This document shows positions 1 through 6,525 of a stretch of DNA of 32,739 nt, in pieces. Below the pieces are notes generated by a model. That model had not been told where the DNA came from and made no database searches. It saw only the letters and a program-made list of their open reading frames with translations. How positions within the stretch are numbered: position 1 is the first letter of the stretch; every line of letters begins with the position of its first letter. This stretch comes from a virus: positions 1 to 32,739 of the IMG/VR virus record IMGVR_UViG_3300009428_000032, one strand, 5' to 3'. Made by a program: the position numbers and the translations under genes.

Positions 1-283
1 CCTTAATGGTCTTACTTATTTCAGCCGCAGCCTCGTAATTCTCGTCCTTTAATATCTTCGATTGTATAGCATAAAGGTTCTGTAGCCTTATGTATAGACC
101 TTCCTTCTTAGATATGTCTTCCGATTGACCATCATCCATATCCTCCATCTCCATCATTTCATTGTAATTCTTATCGTCACGTTCATCGACCTTATCAAAG
201 AACTCTTTATCCAATTGCTTCTGCTTCTTAACTAATGCTTCGATAATCATATCGACCAACGTATTCATTTCTTCTTTAGTCAT
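1..283 (-). CDS. Hypothetical charged early protein, cut by window edge
   Basis: The reading frame starts at an ATG at 283 and stays open to the left edge, so only the first 94 codons are visible. The protein begins MTKEEMNTLVDMIIEAL and is very rich in Asp, Glu and Lys. The last visible stretch (LQNLYAIQSKILKDENYEAA) reads like an amphipathic helical hairpin and is vaguely reminiscent of a UVR motif; that likeness is weak. Three bases separate it from the upstream DnaA-like gene, so it is the next cistron of the leftward operon. Function unknown. Confidence 0.7.
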   Translation of the reverse strand, partial: MTKEEMNTLVDMIIEALVKKQKQLDKEFFDKVDERDDKNYNEMMEMEDMDDGQSEDISKKEGLYIRLQNLYAIQSKILKDENYEAAAEISKTIK

Positions 284-286
284 GCT

Positions 287-733
287 TTATTGTTTTAAGG
301 TTTTTGATTTAGAATGATTTTTATTTAAAAATCTAATTATTCTATCTGTTGTTGCTACACCCTTTCTCATGAATGTAACCGTACCTTGATTCCAATCTAT
401 ATCTACGATATCTCTACACAGAGGAGCCTTAATATCCCCATTTAGTATCGCATAAGATATAGCATCTCTATCTACCATAGTAGCCTTATCAAACTCGTAG
501 AGCATGTCTATCTTACCCGACCCAAACAGTACGGTAGAATGATCTCTACCTATGTATTGACCTATAGCGGATGTGGTTGAGCATGTGTATGACCTACACA
601 TGTTGCAGAACATATGCCTAGCAGTCACTAAGTCTTGTCGCCTATTAACGGTTAGTATATCTTCTTTTTTTACCCCGTAGTACTTGCAAATTACTTTCAT
701 TATATTGTTGAAACTTAATAAATTCTTACTCAT
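287..733 (-). CDS. DnaA C-terminal (domain IV)-like DNA-binding protein
   Basis: 148 residues, about a third the length of full DnaA, with only the DNA-binding end represented. Residues ~10-75 follow the Bac_DnaA_C pattern: a helix over VICKYYGVKKEDIL, the basic TARHMFCNM helix, and the signature GRDHSTVLFGSGKI, which corresponds to the DHSTVLHA box-contacting motif of DnaA domain IV. No AAA+ ATPase part is present, so it cannot act as a full initiator. Such free-standing domains are known in Bacteroidota phages. Binding to DnaA boxes, to recruit or block the host initiator or to act at a phage origin, is inference. The C-terminal ~60 residues match nothing I recognise. It sits in the leftward early operon, 11 bases after a 58-residue gene. 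Confidence 0.85.
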   Translation of the reverse strand: MSKNLLSFNNIMKVICKYYGVKKEDILTVNRRQDLVTARHMFCNMCRSYTCSTTSAIGQYIGRDHSTVLFGSGKIDMLYEFDKATMVDRDAISYAILNGDIKAPLCRDIVDIDWNQGTVTFMRKGVATTDRIIRFLNKNHSKSKTLKQ

Positions 734-744
734 TTTATTTGATT

Positions 745-921
745 TTAATTGTTAAACACTATCTTATCTACACTCTTTATAAGCTTAATCTGCTCGTTAA
801 TCTGATTAATCTTCTTATCGTTCTCCTTCCATATAAGCAGTTCACCATTACGATTATCGTTTTGGAAATCCCACTTAAGTTTTTCTAATGCATCTAGCAA
901 TATATCTTTATCAATTTTCAT
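745..921 (-). CDS. Small hypothetical protein (58 aa), coiled-coil-like
   Basis: An ATG at 919-921 opens a 58-residue frame ending in TAA at 745-747 that fills the gap between the LytTR gene and the DnaA-like gene. The product starts MKIDKDILLDALEKLKW and contains KKINQINEQIKLIKS, a heptad-like run suggesting a short coiled coil. The tight fit between neighbours on the same strand and the absence of another frame support it as real. No function can be assigned. Confidence 0.6.
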   Translation of the reverse strand: MKIDKDILLDALEKLKWDFQNDNRNGELLIWKENDKKINQINEQIKLIKSVDKIVFNN

Positions 922-929
922 AGATTTTA

Positions 930-1274
930 TTATATAAAATTAAACATTAACCTTAATTGTTCCTTAACTTCTAGCTTCCTACTAGCACTGATAGGTATAG
1001 ATATACCATCGGTATCTAGCAGTAAGTAACCACCTAAATCTCTATGCAAAGCTATAACCCTATCGGCATTGACCACAAAAGATCTATGCGTCTTAATGAA
1101 GTTACTTTCAATCAACTTACCCTCTACATAGTTTAAGTTCTTGGATATCATAACCCTTTCATTCGTGCAATGCACAACCGAGTAACTACCATCTGCTTGT
1201 ACGAATAGTATATCATCGGTATCGATAATTTTACTACCATACATAGTCGGCAGACCTATCTTATTCTTCTTCAT
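930..1274 (-). CDS. Stand-alone LytTR DNA-binding domain protein
   Basis: 114 residues that are almost entirely one LytTR domain. Visible family features are the N-terminal strand IIDTDDILFVQADGSYS, the strand pair around ERVMISKNLNYVEGKL, and the diagnostic FIKTHRSFVVNADRVIAL, which corresponds to the F-x-R-x-H-R-S-(Y/F)-hydrophobic-V-N core. LytTR domains normally sit behind a response-regulator receiver domain. Here there is no receiver, so phosphorylation control is absent and the protein probably acts as a constitutive or level-controlled DNA binder. It overlaps the upstream gene by four bases (ATGA), implying translational coupling. A regulator of host or early phage promoters is the likely role (inference). 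Confidence 0.9.
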   Translation of the reverse strand: MKKNKIGLPTMYGSKIIDTDDILFVQADGSYSVVHCTNERVMISKNLNYVEGKLIESNFIKTHRSFVVNADRVIALHRDLGGYLLLDTDGISIPISASRKLEVKEQLRLMFNFI

Positions 1275-1516
1275 AGCTTCTTTACTTTATAGAACACCGC
1301 CTCATTTTTCTCCCCATCACTTATGTCATGCCCCGAAACACTATAATCGTTTCCGACTACCTTCTTTAGCTCAAACATATCTATCGGTAGCCAGTATCCG
1401 AATCTTAAAGTAATGTCGCTATTCGTGCTTATAGACACACTCAGTTGATCATACTTTGACATTCCACTGGCTGACCACCAATTTTCTATCCTCTCTACTA
1501 CATTCATCTTATTCAT
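1271..1516 (-). CDS. Hypothetical early protein (81 aa)
   Basis: 81 residues, starting MNKMNVVERIENWWSASGM. It ends in TGA inside an ATGA overlap with the LytTR gene, so the two are probably translationally coupled. A hydrophilic protein with a possible beta-rich middle (SVSISTNSDITLRFGYWLPI) and no membrane segment or catalytic motif. The second Met (codon 4) is an alternative start. Function unknown. Confidence 0.65.
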   Translation of the reverse strand: MNKMNVVERIENWWSASGMSKYDQLSVSISTNSDITLRFGYWLPIDMFELKKVVGNDYSVSGHDISDGEKNEAVFYKVKKL

Positions 1517-1584
1517 AATTTCTAAATTTATTTATATTCCATACTCGTACCTCGTTCAGCACATAGCTAAACCGTTAGCACCCA

Positions 1585-1740
1585 TTAGTCATAATCGTTA
1601 TCATCATAATCAATACTACCATCCATACCTATTGCGTGTTCAAGCAAAGCCTCTTTAAAATCTCTAATTACACATTCAAAAGTTTCCCTAGAGTGTCCAT
1701 GCTCCTCTATGTATTTGTCAATAAATTCTAGTAAATCCAT
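1585..1740 (-). CDS. Small acidic hypothetical protein (51 aa)
   Basis: An ATG at 1738-1740 opens a 51-residue frame ending in TAA at 1585-1587, in the gap between two clear leftward genes. It begins MDLLEFIDKYIEEHGHSRET and ends in a very acidic tail (DGSIDYDDNDYD). An A/T-rich leader precedes the start, as for neighbouring genes. Small acidic early proteins are common in phage takeover regions, but no function can be read from this one. Confidence 0.55.
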   Translation of the reverse strand: MDLLEFIDKYIEEHGHSRETFECVIRDFKEALLEHAIGMDGSIDYDDNDYD

Positions 1741-1768
1741 TTTGTTTTAGTTTTAAATTAACGGTGCA

Positions 1769-1972
1769 TTACCTTACCTCGTTAAGTAGGTAATCTATTA
1801 TACAATCGTACTCACTCCTAACATCTACATTAAAGTTAGATTTTAAGAATAGATCTTGATGATTTAATACTTCGGGAAATATCAAATCATATTCAAGTTC
1901 TTGGTATTCTGTTTCGTTGTTCTCAATGTGGTTCATAAATAATTGAGAGAATAAAAAGTCTTCGTAATTCAT
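1769..1972 (-). CDS. Small acidic hypothetical protein (67 aa)
   Basis: 67 residues, beginning MNYEDFLFSQLFMNHIENNE, strongly acidic and probably helical. Its leader contains one of three copies of a promoter-like element (1979-2008) on the coding strand, so it may head a transcription unit with the genes to its left. No recognised family. Confidence 0.6.
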   Translation of the reverse strand: MNYEDFLFSQLFMNHIENNETEYQELEYDLIFPEVLNHQDLFLKSNFNVDVRSEYDCIIDYLLNEVR

Positions 1973-1978
1973 AATAAT

Positions 1979-2008
1979 TTAATTAAACGCACCCTAACAA
2001 CATATATA
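1979..2008 (-). promoter_or_regulatory. Candidate early promoter element, copy 1
   Basis: Read on the minus strand this is TATATATG, six bases, then GGGTGCGTTTAATTAA, ending only a few bases before the ATG at 1972. Two similar elements on the same strand lie in the divergent region (7187-7217 and 6670-6699). The repetition and the position just upstream of a leftward gene suggest a phage-specific promoter or operator. It does not match the Bacteroidota consensus TAnnTTTG. Confidence 0.4.
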
Positions 2009-2081
2009 GTTAATGTGCTTAGTTAATATTTGTTTTTAATTTGAAGGCTAGTGCAATCGCATACTAACCATATACTAAACA

Positions 2082-2333
2082 TTACTTGTGATATTCCATA
2101 TCATCCACCCATAGTGGTGTCTTCTCCCCTACATACGCATTGAAGGTGTTAAACTCAGCACATTCTATTGCGTCCTCTTCACTCATATCTTTCATAAGTA
2201 TTTCTATCACTTTGTTTCTAGAGTAAACTACCTTCCACATATTCGGCTCAAAGCCTATTATTGCACCGTTAAATCCATCTGCGAATAATACATCATCGCT
2301 AGATCCATAAACATCTACTATTACTTCATACAT
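2082..2333 (-). CDS. Conserved small phage protein of unknown function (83 aa)
   Basis: 83 residues. The arrangement ADGFNGAIIGFEP, then KVVYSRNKVIEILMKD, then MSEEDAIECAEFNTFNAYVG and EKTPLWV is one I recognise from small proteins widespread in marine and Bacteroidota phages (pattern GFD-A-IG ... EFN--GA-VGE-TP). Their function is not known to me. It is probably cytoplasmic and early. It follows the next gene by three bases, so it is cotranscribed. Confidence 0.75.
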   Translation of the reverse strand: MYEVIVDVYGSSDDVLFADGFNGAIIGFEPNMWKVVYSRNKVIEILMKDMSEEDAIECAEFNTFNAYVGEKTPLWVDDMEYHK

Positions 2334-2336
2334 AGC

Positions 2337-2582
2337 CTATTCGTTTAAGTAAGCTATGTTGAATGAGGTCGAGTATAAGCTATTCCACTCGCAAGACTCA
2401 AGGAATGTCATAGCCAATGTGTTTACCATTTCACTTCCGCTGCTCTCATTGAACACCTCCTCATAGACCAATGCGTGAAACTGATTTGCATTCTCGCATT
2501 TCAATATTAAATGTCTGTCTATATTGCATATAACATCTTTGTACAGCATATAATTCTCGTATGTTTCAAAGTTATTTCTCAT
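2337..2582 (-). CDS. Hypothetical early protein (81 aa)
   Basis: 81 residues starting MRNNFETYENYMLYKDVICN. No membrane segment; three Cys are scattered with no zinc-finger spacing. It overlaps the upstream gene by four bases (ATGA at 2579-2582) and is followed three bases later by the 83-residue conserved gene, so the three are a coupled set. Function unknown. Confidence 0.65.
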   Translation of the reverse strand: MRNNFETYENYMLYKDVICNIDRHLILKCENANQFHALVYEEVFNESSGSEMVNTLAMTFLESCEWNSLYSTSFNIAYLNE

Positions 2583-2746
2583 AATATCATTTTTTTTAGT
2601 TCATCAACTTGTGCAGTTGAAATTAATAGCTTTAAGTATCTATCTATAACCGCCTCAAGTGCATCTCCCTTTAAAGGGAAATCAGTGTCGCAGCATTCTA
2701 ATATAAACTCTTTAAATTCTCGCTTAACCTCTTCTGTATCTTTCAT
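2579..2746 (-). CDS. Small hypothetical protein (55 aa)
   Basis: The ATG at 2744-2746 gives a 55-residue product beginning MKDTEEVKREFKEFILECCD. A GTG seven codons further up would also be in frame, but it overlaps a good Bacteroidota-type -7 element (TATATTTG, minus strand 2774-2767), so I prefer the ATG. Helical and charged, with an adjacent Cys pair. It ends in TGA inside an ATGA overlap with the next gene. Function unknown. Confidence 0.6.
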   Translation of the reverse strand: MKDTEEVKREFKEFILECCDTDFPLKGDALEAVIDRYLKLLISTAQVDELKKMIL

Positions 2747-2766
2747 ATCTATTTTATTTAGATTCA

Positions 2767-2803
2767 CAAATATAATTAAATTGTTAGCAATTCGTTAACA
2801 ATA
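2767..2803 (-). promoter_or_regulatory. Candidate promoter/operator before the 55-aa gene
   Basis: On the minus strand TATATTTG (2774-2767) fits the Bacteroidota -7 consensus TAnnTTTG, about 20 bases before the ATG at 2746. Just upstream is an imperfect inverted repeat, TTGTTAAC then GCTAACAA arms, that includes TGTTAACGAAT, an 11-mer also present at 6553-6563 before the first early gene. The -33 box spacing is poor, so the promoter call is tentative. Confidence 0.3.
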
Positions 2804-3075
2804 ATTAGTTTTTCTTGCCGACCAAAACTACCCATCCTAGTATCACCAGTGTATCTAAGCCTATTCTCGGCTACTAAATTAGTTATTGACCTTCTCACAC
2901 TTGTGAGGGGAATAGTACCATTAAACACTAGTTTAAGTATCTGAGATGCTCCGTATTCGATTGCTTTCTGATCCGATAAGAACTCCATAATCTTTTCGTT
3001 TTGAGTTTTCGCTTTCGTTTCAAATACTTCTAATTGCTTACCACTCTCGTTAGTGGTGTTGTAATAATTTTTCAT
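2776..3075 (-). CDS. Winged-helix DNA-binding protein (99 aa)
   Basis: 99 residues. Residues ~22-90 look like a compact winged helix: AKTQNEKIMEFLSDQ (helix 1), ASQILKLVF (helix 2), PLTSVRRSITNLVAENRL (recognition helix), then a wing around TGDTRMGSFGRQEKLIIV. The SVRRSI-NL--E-RL pattern followed by a G-rich wing and a terminal strand is one I associate with small phage wHTH proteins. Probably an early regulator or DNA-associated protein; its target is unknown. It is preceded within 11 bases by the 120-residue gene on the same strand. Confidence 0.75.
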   Translation of the reverse strand: MKNYYNTTNESGKQLEVFETKAKTQNEKIMEFLSDQKAIEYGASQILKLVFNGTIPLTSVRRSITNLVAENRLRYTGDTRMGSFGRQEKLIIVNELLTI

Positions 3076-3086
3076 TTTAATTTAGG

Positions 3087-3449
3087 TTATTTATTAATAA
3101 AATCTAAAATTTCTTGACAAGTATGTTGCTGAGTACCCCATATATGACCCCAACCAATTTGTGTTGTGTCAATTTTAATATCAGTATTTTTAATTGTAAG
3201 AATATTACCATTTTTTGTGCCAGTTGTTGTATGAATTGGTGAATGCAAACCGCCAGTACTAGTTCGTCTAGTCATACCGTCAATACTATGGTTAATATTG
3301 AGTTCTGTAAGAAGTTTGCTGATAGAGTTAATATTAGGCATTCTATGTTTTGCTTTCCAACCGTTATCATTAGACTTGTTTTGAAGTTTAATAATTGTCT
3401 CTTGTGATTTTTTTGTAAGTTCCATCTTGCTTTTGTTTTCGTTTTTCAT
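3087..3449 (-). CDS. Hypothetical protein (120 aa) with atypical codon use
   Basis: 120 residues, starting MKNENKSKMELTKKSQETI, with a Lys/Asn-rich N-terminus and a Thr/Gly-rich middle (MTRRTSTGGLHSPIHTTTGT). The end, IGWGHIWGTQQHTCQEILDF, looks ordered. Isoleucine is written almost only as ATT here, whereas the flanking genes use ATA freely, which suggests a later arrival. It is spaced one base from the gene upstream and 11 bases from the one downstream. No recognised family. Confidence 0.6.
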   Translation of the reverse strand: MKNENKSKMELTKKSQETIIKLQNKSNDNGWKAKHRMPNINSISKLLTELNINHSIDGMTRRTSTGGLHSPIHTTTGTKNGNILTIKNTDIKIDTTQIGWGHIWGTQQHTCQEILDFINK

Positions 3450-3450
3450 A

Positions 3451-3675
3451 TTAATCTAATCTTAAAAAGTAAGTTCTTAAATCGGTAAAGAACTTAACAT
3501 TGAGATCACCACCAAATTCAACCGCCCCGTCTAGATGTCTTATTGCGTTATCTAGGTCTTTTTTAGCTAGTCTAATTAGCTGCTCTGTAGCATATTGATA
3601 AAAGTATACGTTCGATGTTTCATATATCGATGCTAGTCTTTCTAGTCTTTTGATAACCATTTCTTGATTTGTCAT
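3451..3675 (-). CDS. Hypothetical helical protein (74 aa)
   Basis: 74 residues, MTNQEMVIKRLERLASIYE at the start, predicted largely alpha-helical with alternating hydrophobic and charged residues. No membrane segment or catalytic motif. Preceded by an A/T-rich leader and followed by the 120-residue gene after one base. Function unknown. Confidence 0.65.
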   Translation of the reverse strand: MTNQEMVIKRLERLASIYETSNVYFYQYATEQLIRLAKKDLDNAIRHLDGAVEFGGDLNVKFFTDLRTYFLRLD

Positions 3676-3730
3676 TTTTGTTTAAGTTTAAATTAAGGGT
3701 GAGGAATATCCCCACCCTATAGTATTATTA

Positions 3731-4642
3731 CTACACTTTCTCTAACGCTAACCAACCACACATAGTGTTGTATGCTCTAGCAGATATTGTCGCATCCGTA
3801 CCAAACAATAGACTTTCTACCTTATCTTTTCTAGTGGTAGAATGATTAGTATACCTAGTTACTGCGTTAAACAATGCCCATAACGTCTCACCTTGTTCGT
3901 TTATAGATTGCTCTATGTCGTTAGAGAATTGCTTCATGTTGTTTTGTGTTCGTGTTGACACATCTGACCTATTCTTGTTAGCATCTACCTTGAATACAGA
4001 CATCACAATATCTTGTATGTGATTCTTTTCAAATCTAACATTGGCTGCATTCTCGAATACCTCCAATTGATTATTCTCGTAGTTCATTGCTTGTTGGAAC
4101 AACCGCATAGCTTCATCTAATCTTTGTTGTAGTGAAGCTGAATGCCTGAATTTAGATAGGAATTTATTTGCCATTGCAAACGTATTCTCGCAACACACTA
4201 CTTGATTAGTGCTACCAAATCCAACCGAACCACTGCCATCGTGCTTGTTTGTGATAGTAATATACCTATTCACATCGCTTTTCCCGATATACTTACTAGG
4301 TAATTCTAGCTGAAGGAAGACTCCCGAACCACTACCTATTGAACCACCACCTACATTGCCATAGCTACCTAGTGTAGAAGCATTGTCCCAAGGGTGGTGA
4401 AAGTTAGCGTTTGGATTAAAGTTACCATTCGCAGACTCAATGAGCATATGTGCTGCATCTTTGTTTTGCAGAAACTCATACCTATTACCAACCACACCAA
4501 GAATGGCATCGTTATCACTTCTTTCTACCGCATACTTATCGGGAACAATTGTTCCTTTCGATGTGTACAATTCTTGCTTTGAAGCCGTCCAATTTAATCC
4601 CGTAGCCTCTAGTGTTTCAAATACTATTTCATTCTTATTCAT
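3731..4642 (-). CDS. DUF932 family phage/plasmid protein
   Basis: 303 residues, the normal size for DUF932 proteins (TIGR03299-like). The N-terminal part (TSKGTIVPDKYAVERSDNDA, then ILGVVGNRYEFLQNKDA) matches the family's opening. The central ITNKHDGSGSVGFGSTN and QVVCCENTFAMANK correspond to the family core, in which conserved Cys-x-N-T residues precede a helical C-terminal half. The biochemical role of DUF932 proteins is not established; they are common in phages and plasmids. It is the largest gene in the early block. A Gly/Ser-rich loop (GNVGGGSIGSGSG) interrupts the middle. A 6-bp hairpin sits just before its start. Confidence 0.85.
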   Translation of the reverse strand: MNKNEIVFETLEATGLNWTASKQELYTSKGTIVPDKYAVERSDNDAILGVVGNRYEFLQNKDAAHMLIESANGNFNPNANFHHPWDNASTLGSYGNVGGGSIGSGSGVFLQLELPSKYIGKSDVNRYITITNKHDGSGSVGFGSTNQVVCCENTFAMANKFLSKFRHSASLQQRLDEAMRLFQQAMNYENNQLEVFENAANVRFEKNHIQDIVMSVFKVDANKNRSDVSTRTQNNMKQFSNDIEQSINEQGETLWALFNAVTRYTNHSTTRKDKVESLLFGTDATISARAYNTMCGWLALEKV

Positions 4643-4650
4643 AATTTTTT

Positions 4651-4666
4651 TGATGGTAAGCCATCA
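4651..4666 (-). promoter_or_regulatory. Small hairpin in the DUF932 leader
   Basis: TGATGG-CTTA-CCATCA on the minus strand forms a perfect 6-bp stem with a 4-base loop, ending eight bases before the DUF932 start codon. It is too weak and T-poor to be a terminator on this strand. It could mask the start or be an operator half-site pair. Role inferred from position only. Confidence 0.3.
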
Positions 4667-4678
4667 CCTATTTGATTA

Positions 4679-5011
4679 TTAAATTAAGTTTGAATTGTAA
4701 CTATTTTCGATTTCCTTGAGTTCTCTTTTCTTGCATTTAGTCTTAATGAATGCACCGTATTCGATGTTATTATCTAAACAATACCTTCTTAAATTCTGAC
4801 CATACTCGCAAGATATCACGTTAAATTCCGTTAACAACTTCTTTGCTTGTTCTTCGTACTGCTCATCATATCCGTACTGAAAGGGTATTAAATACTCTTT
4901 ATCGTAACCATATTGAGGTCTAACCTTTATTGTCCCTGCAAAGTAGCTATTACAATTAACTCTGTCGAACCATTCTTTTGCTTGTATTTCTATTTTTGTT
5001 ACCATAACCAT
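4679..5011 (-). CDS. Hypothetical early protein (110 aa)
   Basis: 110 residues. The first codons give MVMVTKIEIQ, so the start may be codon 1 or codon 3; the latter gives 108 residues. The middle is Tyr-rich (RPQYGYDKEYLIPFQYGYDE), with two YGYD(K/E) repeats, and the C-terminus is Lys/Glu-rich. No recognised domain. It lies between the tRNA-like element and the DUF932 gene on the same strand. Confidence 0.65.
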   Translation of the reverse strand: MVMVTKIEIQAKEWFDRVNCNSYFAGTIKVRPQYGYDKEYLIPFQYGYDEQYEEQAKKLLTEFNVISCEYGQNLRRYCLDNNIEYGAFIKTKCKKRELKEIENSYNSNLI

Positions 5012-5037
5012 TTAGCTTAAATTAATATTTGGATTAG

Positions 5038-5100
5038 TAGCACAGAGGGAGTCGAACCCTCTGACAGAGAGAATCGAACCCCCTGAAACCATTTGTGCTC
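5038..5100 (-). ncRNA. tRNA-like structured element with tandem T-arm hairpins
   Basis: On the minus strand a 6-bp outer stem, AGCACA (5099-5094) with TGTGCT (5044-5039), encloses two adjacent 21-base hairpins. CAGGGGG-TTCGATT-CTCTCTG lies at 5085-5065 (7 bp, two G-U pairs). CAGAGGG-TTCGACT-CCCTCTG lies at 5063-5043 (7 bp, perfect). Both have T-loop sequence. Read as a tRNA, the first hairpin is an anticodon arm (loop TTCGATT, anticodon CGA), then a short variable loop, a T-arm and an acceptor strand, but only ~10 bases are available for a D-arm and there is no encoded CCA. It starts 19 bases after the upstream stop codon. It may be a D-armless tRNA, a tRNA mimic, or a decayed tRNA whose T-arm was duplicated. 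Confidence 0.45.
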
Positions 5101-5118
5101 TTTGTTTGTTATATACAA

Positions 5119-5385
5119 TTAGTATAACCAAGTTTGAGATAATTCAACTCTATATTCAGAAGCTTCTCCATTAACGTCTAATTTCACTAATACGTCTATT
5201 GGTGAAGCGCTTATACAATCGTCTAAATTTTCTATTTGCTCTTCAACGAATGAAAAGGAAATTAATGTTGCATCAAAATGGGACTCAATTGCTTCTTTGA
5301 ATTTGTCACCAATGTTTTCAATAGTTACTGTGCCTACATTTGGGCATTCGCTATTTTCTGATTCTAAAATTGTTATATATTTCAT
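5119..5385 (-). CDS. Hypothetical early protein (88 aa)
   Basis: 88 residues, starting MKYITILESENSECPNVGTV, acidic, with alternating strand-like and helical stretches. No signal peptide or membrane segment. Ile is written mostly as ATT, as in the 120-residue gene to the left. It directly precedes the tRNA-like element on the same strand. Function unknown. Confidence 0.6.
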   Translation of the reverse strand: MKYITILESENSECPNVGTVTIENIGDKFKEAIESHFDATLISFSFVEEQIENLDDCISASPIDVLVKLDVNGEASEYRVELSQTWLY

Positions 5386-5400
5386 TTTATTTATTTTTAA

Positions 5401-5625
5401 TTATAAATTATCTCTTACTGAGTTGTTCATCATCATTTGGCTAGTTGGTGCAATACCAAAACTTACCCAATTATCTTTATTGTTAAACTGAGCTCTACAA
5501 TGATCCATAATAGAATCATCAAATTCTAAATGATTACCTGCAACATCAGTTACGGGATGCCATTTACCTTGCCACCCATCATGAAGGAAAGTAACCCAAG
5601 CCATTTCTTTATTTAAATCTAACAT
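5401..5625 (-). CDS. Hypothetical early protein (74 aa)
   Basis: 74 residues, starting MLDLNKEMAWVTFLHDGWQG. Trp-rich (four Trp), with no recognised motif. Its end is 15 bases from the next leftward gene, and it starts seven bases after the stop of the 80-residue gene upstream, so it is internal to the operon. Function unknown. Confidence 0.6.
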   Translation of the reverse strand: MLDLNKEMAWVTFLHDGWQGKWHPVTDVAGNHLEFDDSIMDHCRAQFNNKDNWVSFGIAPTSQMMMNNSVRDNL

Positions 5626-5632
5626 AACGCTT

Positions 5633-5875
5633 TTAATTTACTTTAAAATTATCAATATTAAAATTTCTTCTCAATTTGTTCTCCACTAATACTCTTCTAT
5701 CACCTATTCCCGAGACGTAATGAATAGTCCCGTGACTATGTAAGTATCTTGCCCGTATTTCGCTCACAATGCTGTGAATAGTGATATTTAATGGTCGGCA
5801 AATACCCGCACCTCTATCATAGTTCTCTAAGGTAAATAGCTGACTTCCATTTGTATAAATTACAATCTCCTTCAT
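5633..5875 (-). CDS. Hypothetical early protein (80 aa)
   Basis: 80 residues, starting MKEIVIYTNGSQLFTLENYD, basic overall, with an Arg-rich second half (RARYLHSHGTIHY, then GDRRVLVENKLRRNF) that could touch nucleic acid. This is a charge-based guess with no family match. A/T-rich leader (TTTTTTTAG region) upstream. Confidence 0.6.
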   Translation of the reverse strand: MKEIVIYTNGSQLFTLENYDRGAGICRPLNITIHSIVSEIRARYLHSHGTIHYVSGIGDRRVLVENKLRRNFNIDNFKVN

Positions 5876-5902
5876 AACTCTTTTTTTTAGATTAATATTA
5901 AA

Positions 5903-6163
5903 TTAGTAGCTTCCTTGCTTAAATAGCTCTGTCTTTTCGATTCTTGCTACTTCATATGCGGGTAGTTCATCGCAGTAACATTCGTATTTGTCGAAACTAT
6001 CCTCGCATTTTTTGTTTATGCGTCTCAATTCCTTTGATTCGTACTCTTCGCATTCTAGATTATCATATATGACATCTCTTTTTGCATTAAATGCATTGTA
6101 CTTTACTAGCCAAGCAATAGCCTTGTTTAGATTACTTTGATTTGCTTTTGTTTTTGCCTTCAT
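5903..6163 (-). CDS. Hypothetical early protein (86 aa)
   Basis: 86 residues, starting MKAKTKANQSNLNKAIAWLV, with a basic N-terminus and an acidic Cys-containing middle (DSFDKYECYCDELPAYEVAR). The single CYC pair is not enough for a zinc finger. Second cistron of the leftward block. Function unknown. Confidence 0.6.
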   Translation of the reverse strand: MKAKTKANQSNLNKAIAWLVKYNAFNAKRDVIYDNLECEEYESKELRRINKKCEDSFDKYECYCDELPAYEVARIEKTELFKQGSY

Positions 6164-6191
6164 CTTTGTTTGTTTTATTATTTTAATAATG

Positions 6192-6485
6192 TTATCCTTT
6201 ATAATTTTCTAGAATCCAATTAATTAATAACGCTCTGTGATTGTCCGATAACTGACAATAGAATGTGTTAAACACTGCATTGCTTCCTACCCTATCATAT
6301 ATAGACGAGAACTTGCTATTGAAATGGTCTACCATTACAGGATTATCTTTCCATACATCAGAAATAAAGTTGTGCGGATAATTAAAACCAAACATAATTA
6401 CCTTATTTACTGTCTTTAAACTAGTCAACTCATTGACTTTCAGAGTCTTAACGCTCGTACTACTCATTTGTTCTATCTCTTCCAT
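6192..6485 (-). CDS. First gene of the leftward early block, hypothetical (97 aa)
   Basis: 97 residues, starting MEEIEQMSSTSVKTLKVNEL. The C-terminal half (FYCQLSDNHRALLINWILEN) looks like a compact helical region. No known family is recognised. It is closest to the divergent control region, and the phased TGTTAR repeats begin about 40 bases upstream of its start, so it is probably among the first genes expressed. Small first-in-operon proteins of this kind often act on the host, but nothing in the sequence shows that here. Confidence 0.65.
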   Translation of the reverse strand: MEEIEQMSSTSVKTLKVNELTSLKTVNKVIMFGFNYPHNFISDVWKDNPVMVDHFNSKFSSIYDRVGSNAVFNTFYCQLSDNHRALLINWILENYKG

Positions 6486-6525
6486 GACTCAATAGTAGTT
6501 TTTTGTTTATAATTGACAATACTTG

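Noticed and set aside
2747-2767. GTG start for the gene at 2579
   Set aside because: The GTG falls on a -7-like TATATTTG box, and an ATG seven codons later has a normal leader.
5038-5100. Suppressor tRNA for TGA at the tRNA-like element
   Set aside because: The only loop in anticodon position reads CGA, not TCA; the TCA present at the hairpin boundary cannot be placed in a 7-base loop with a paired stem.
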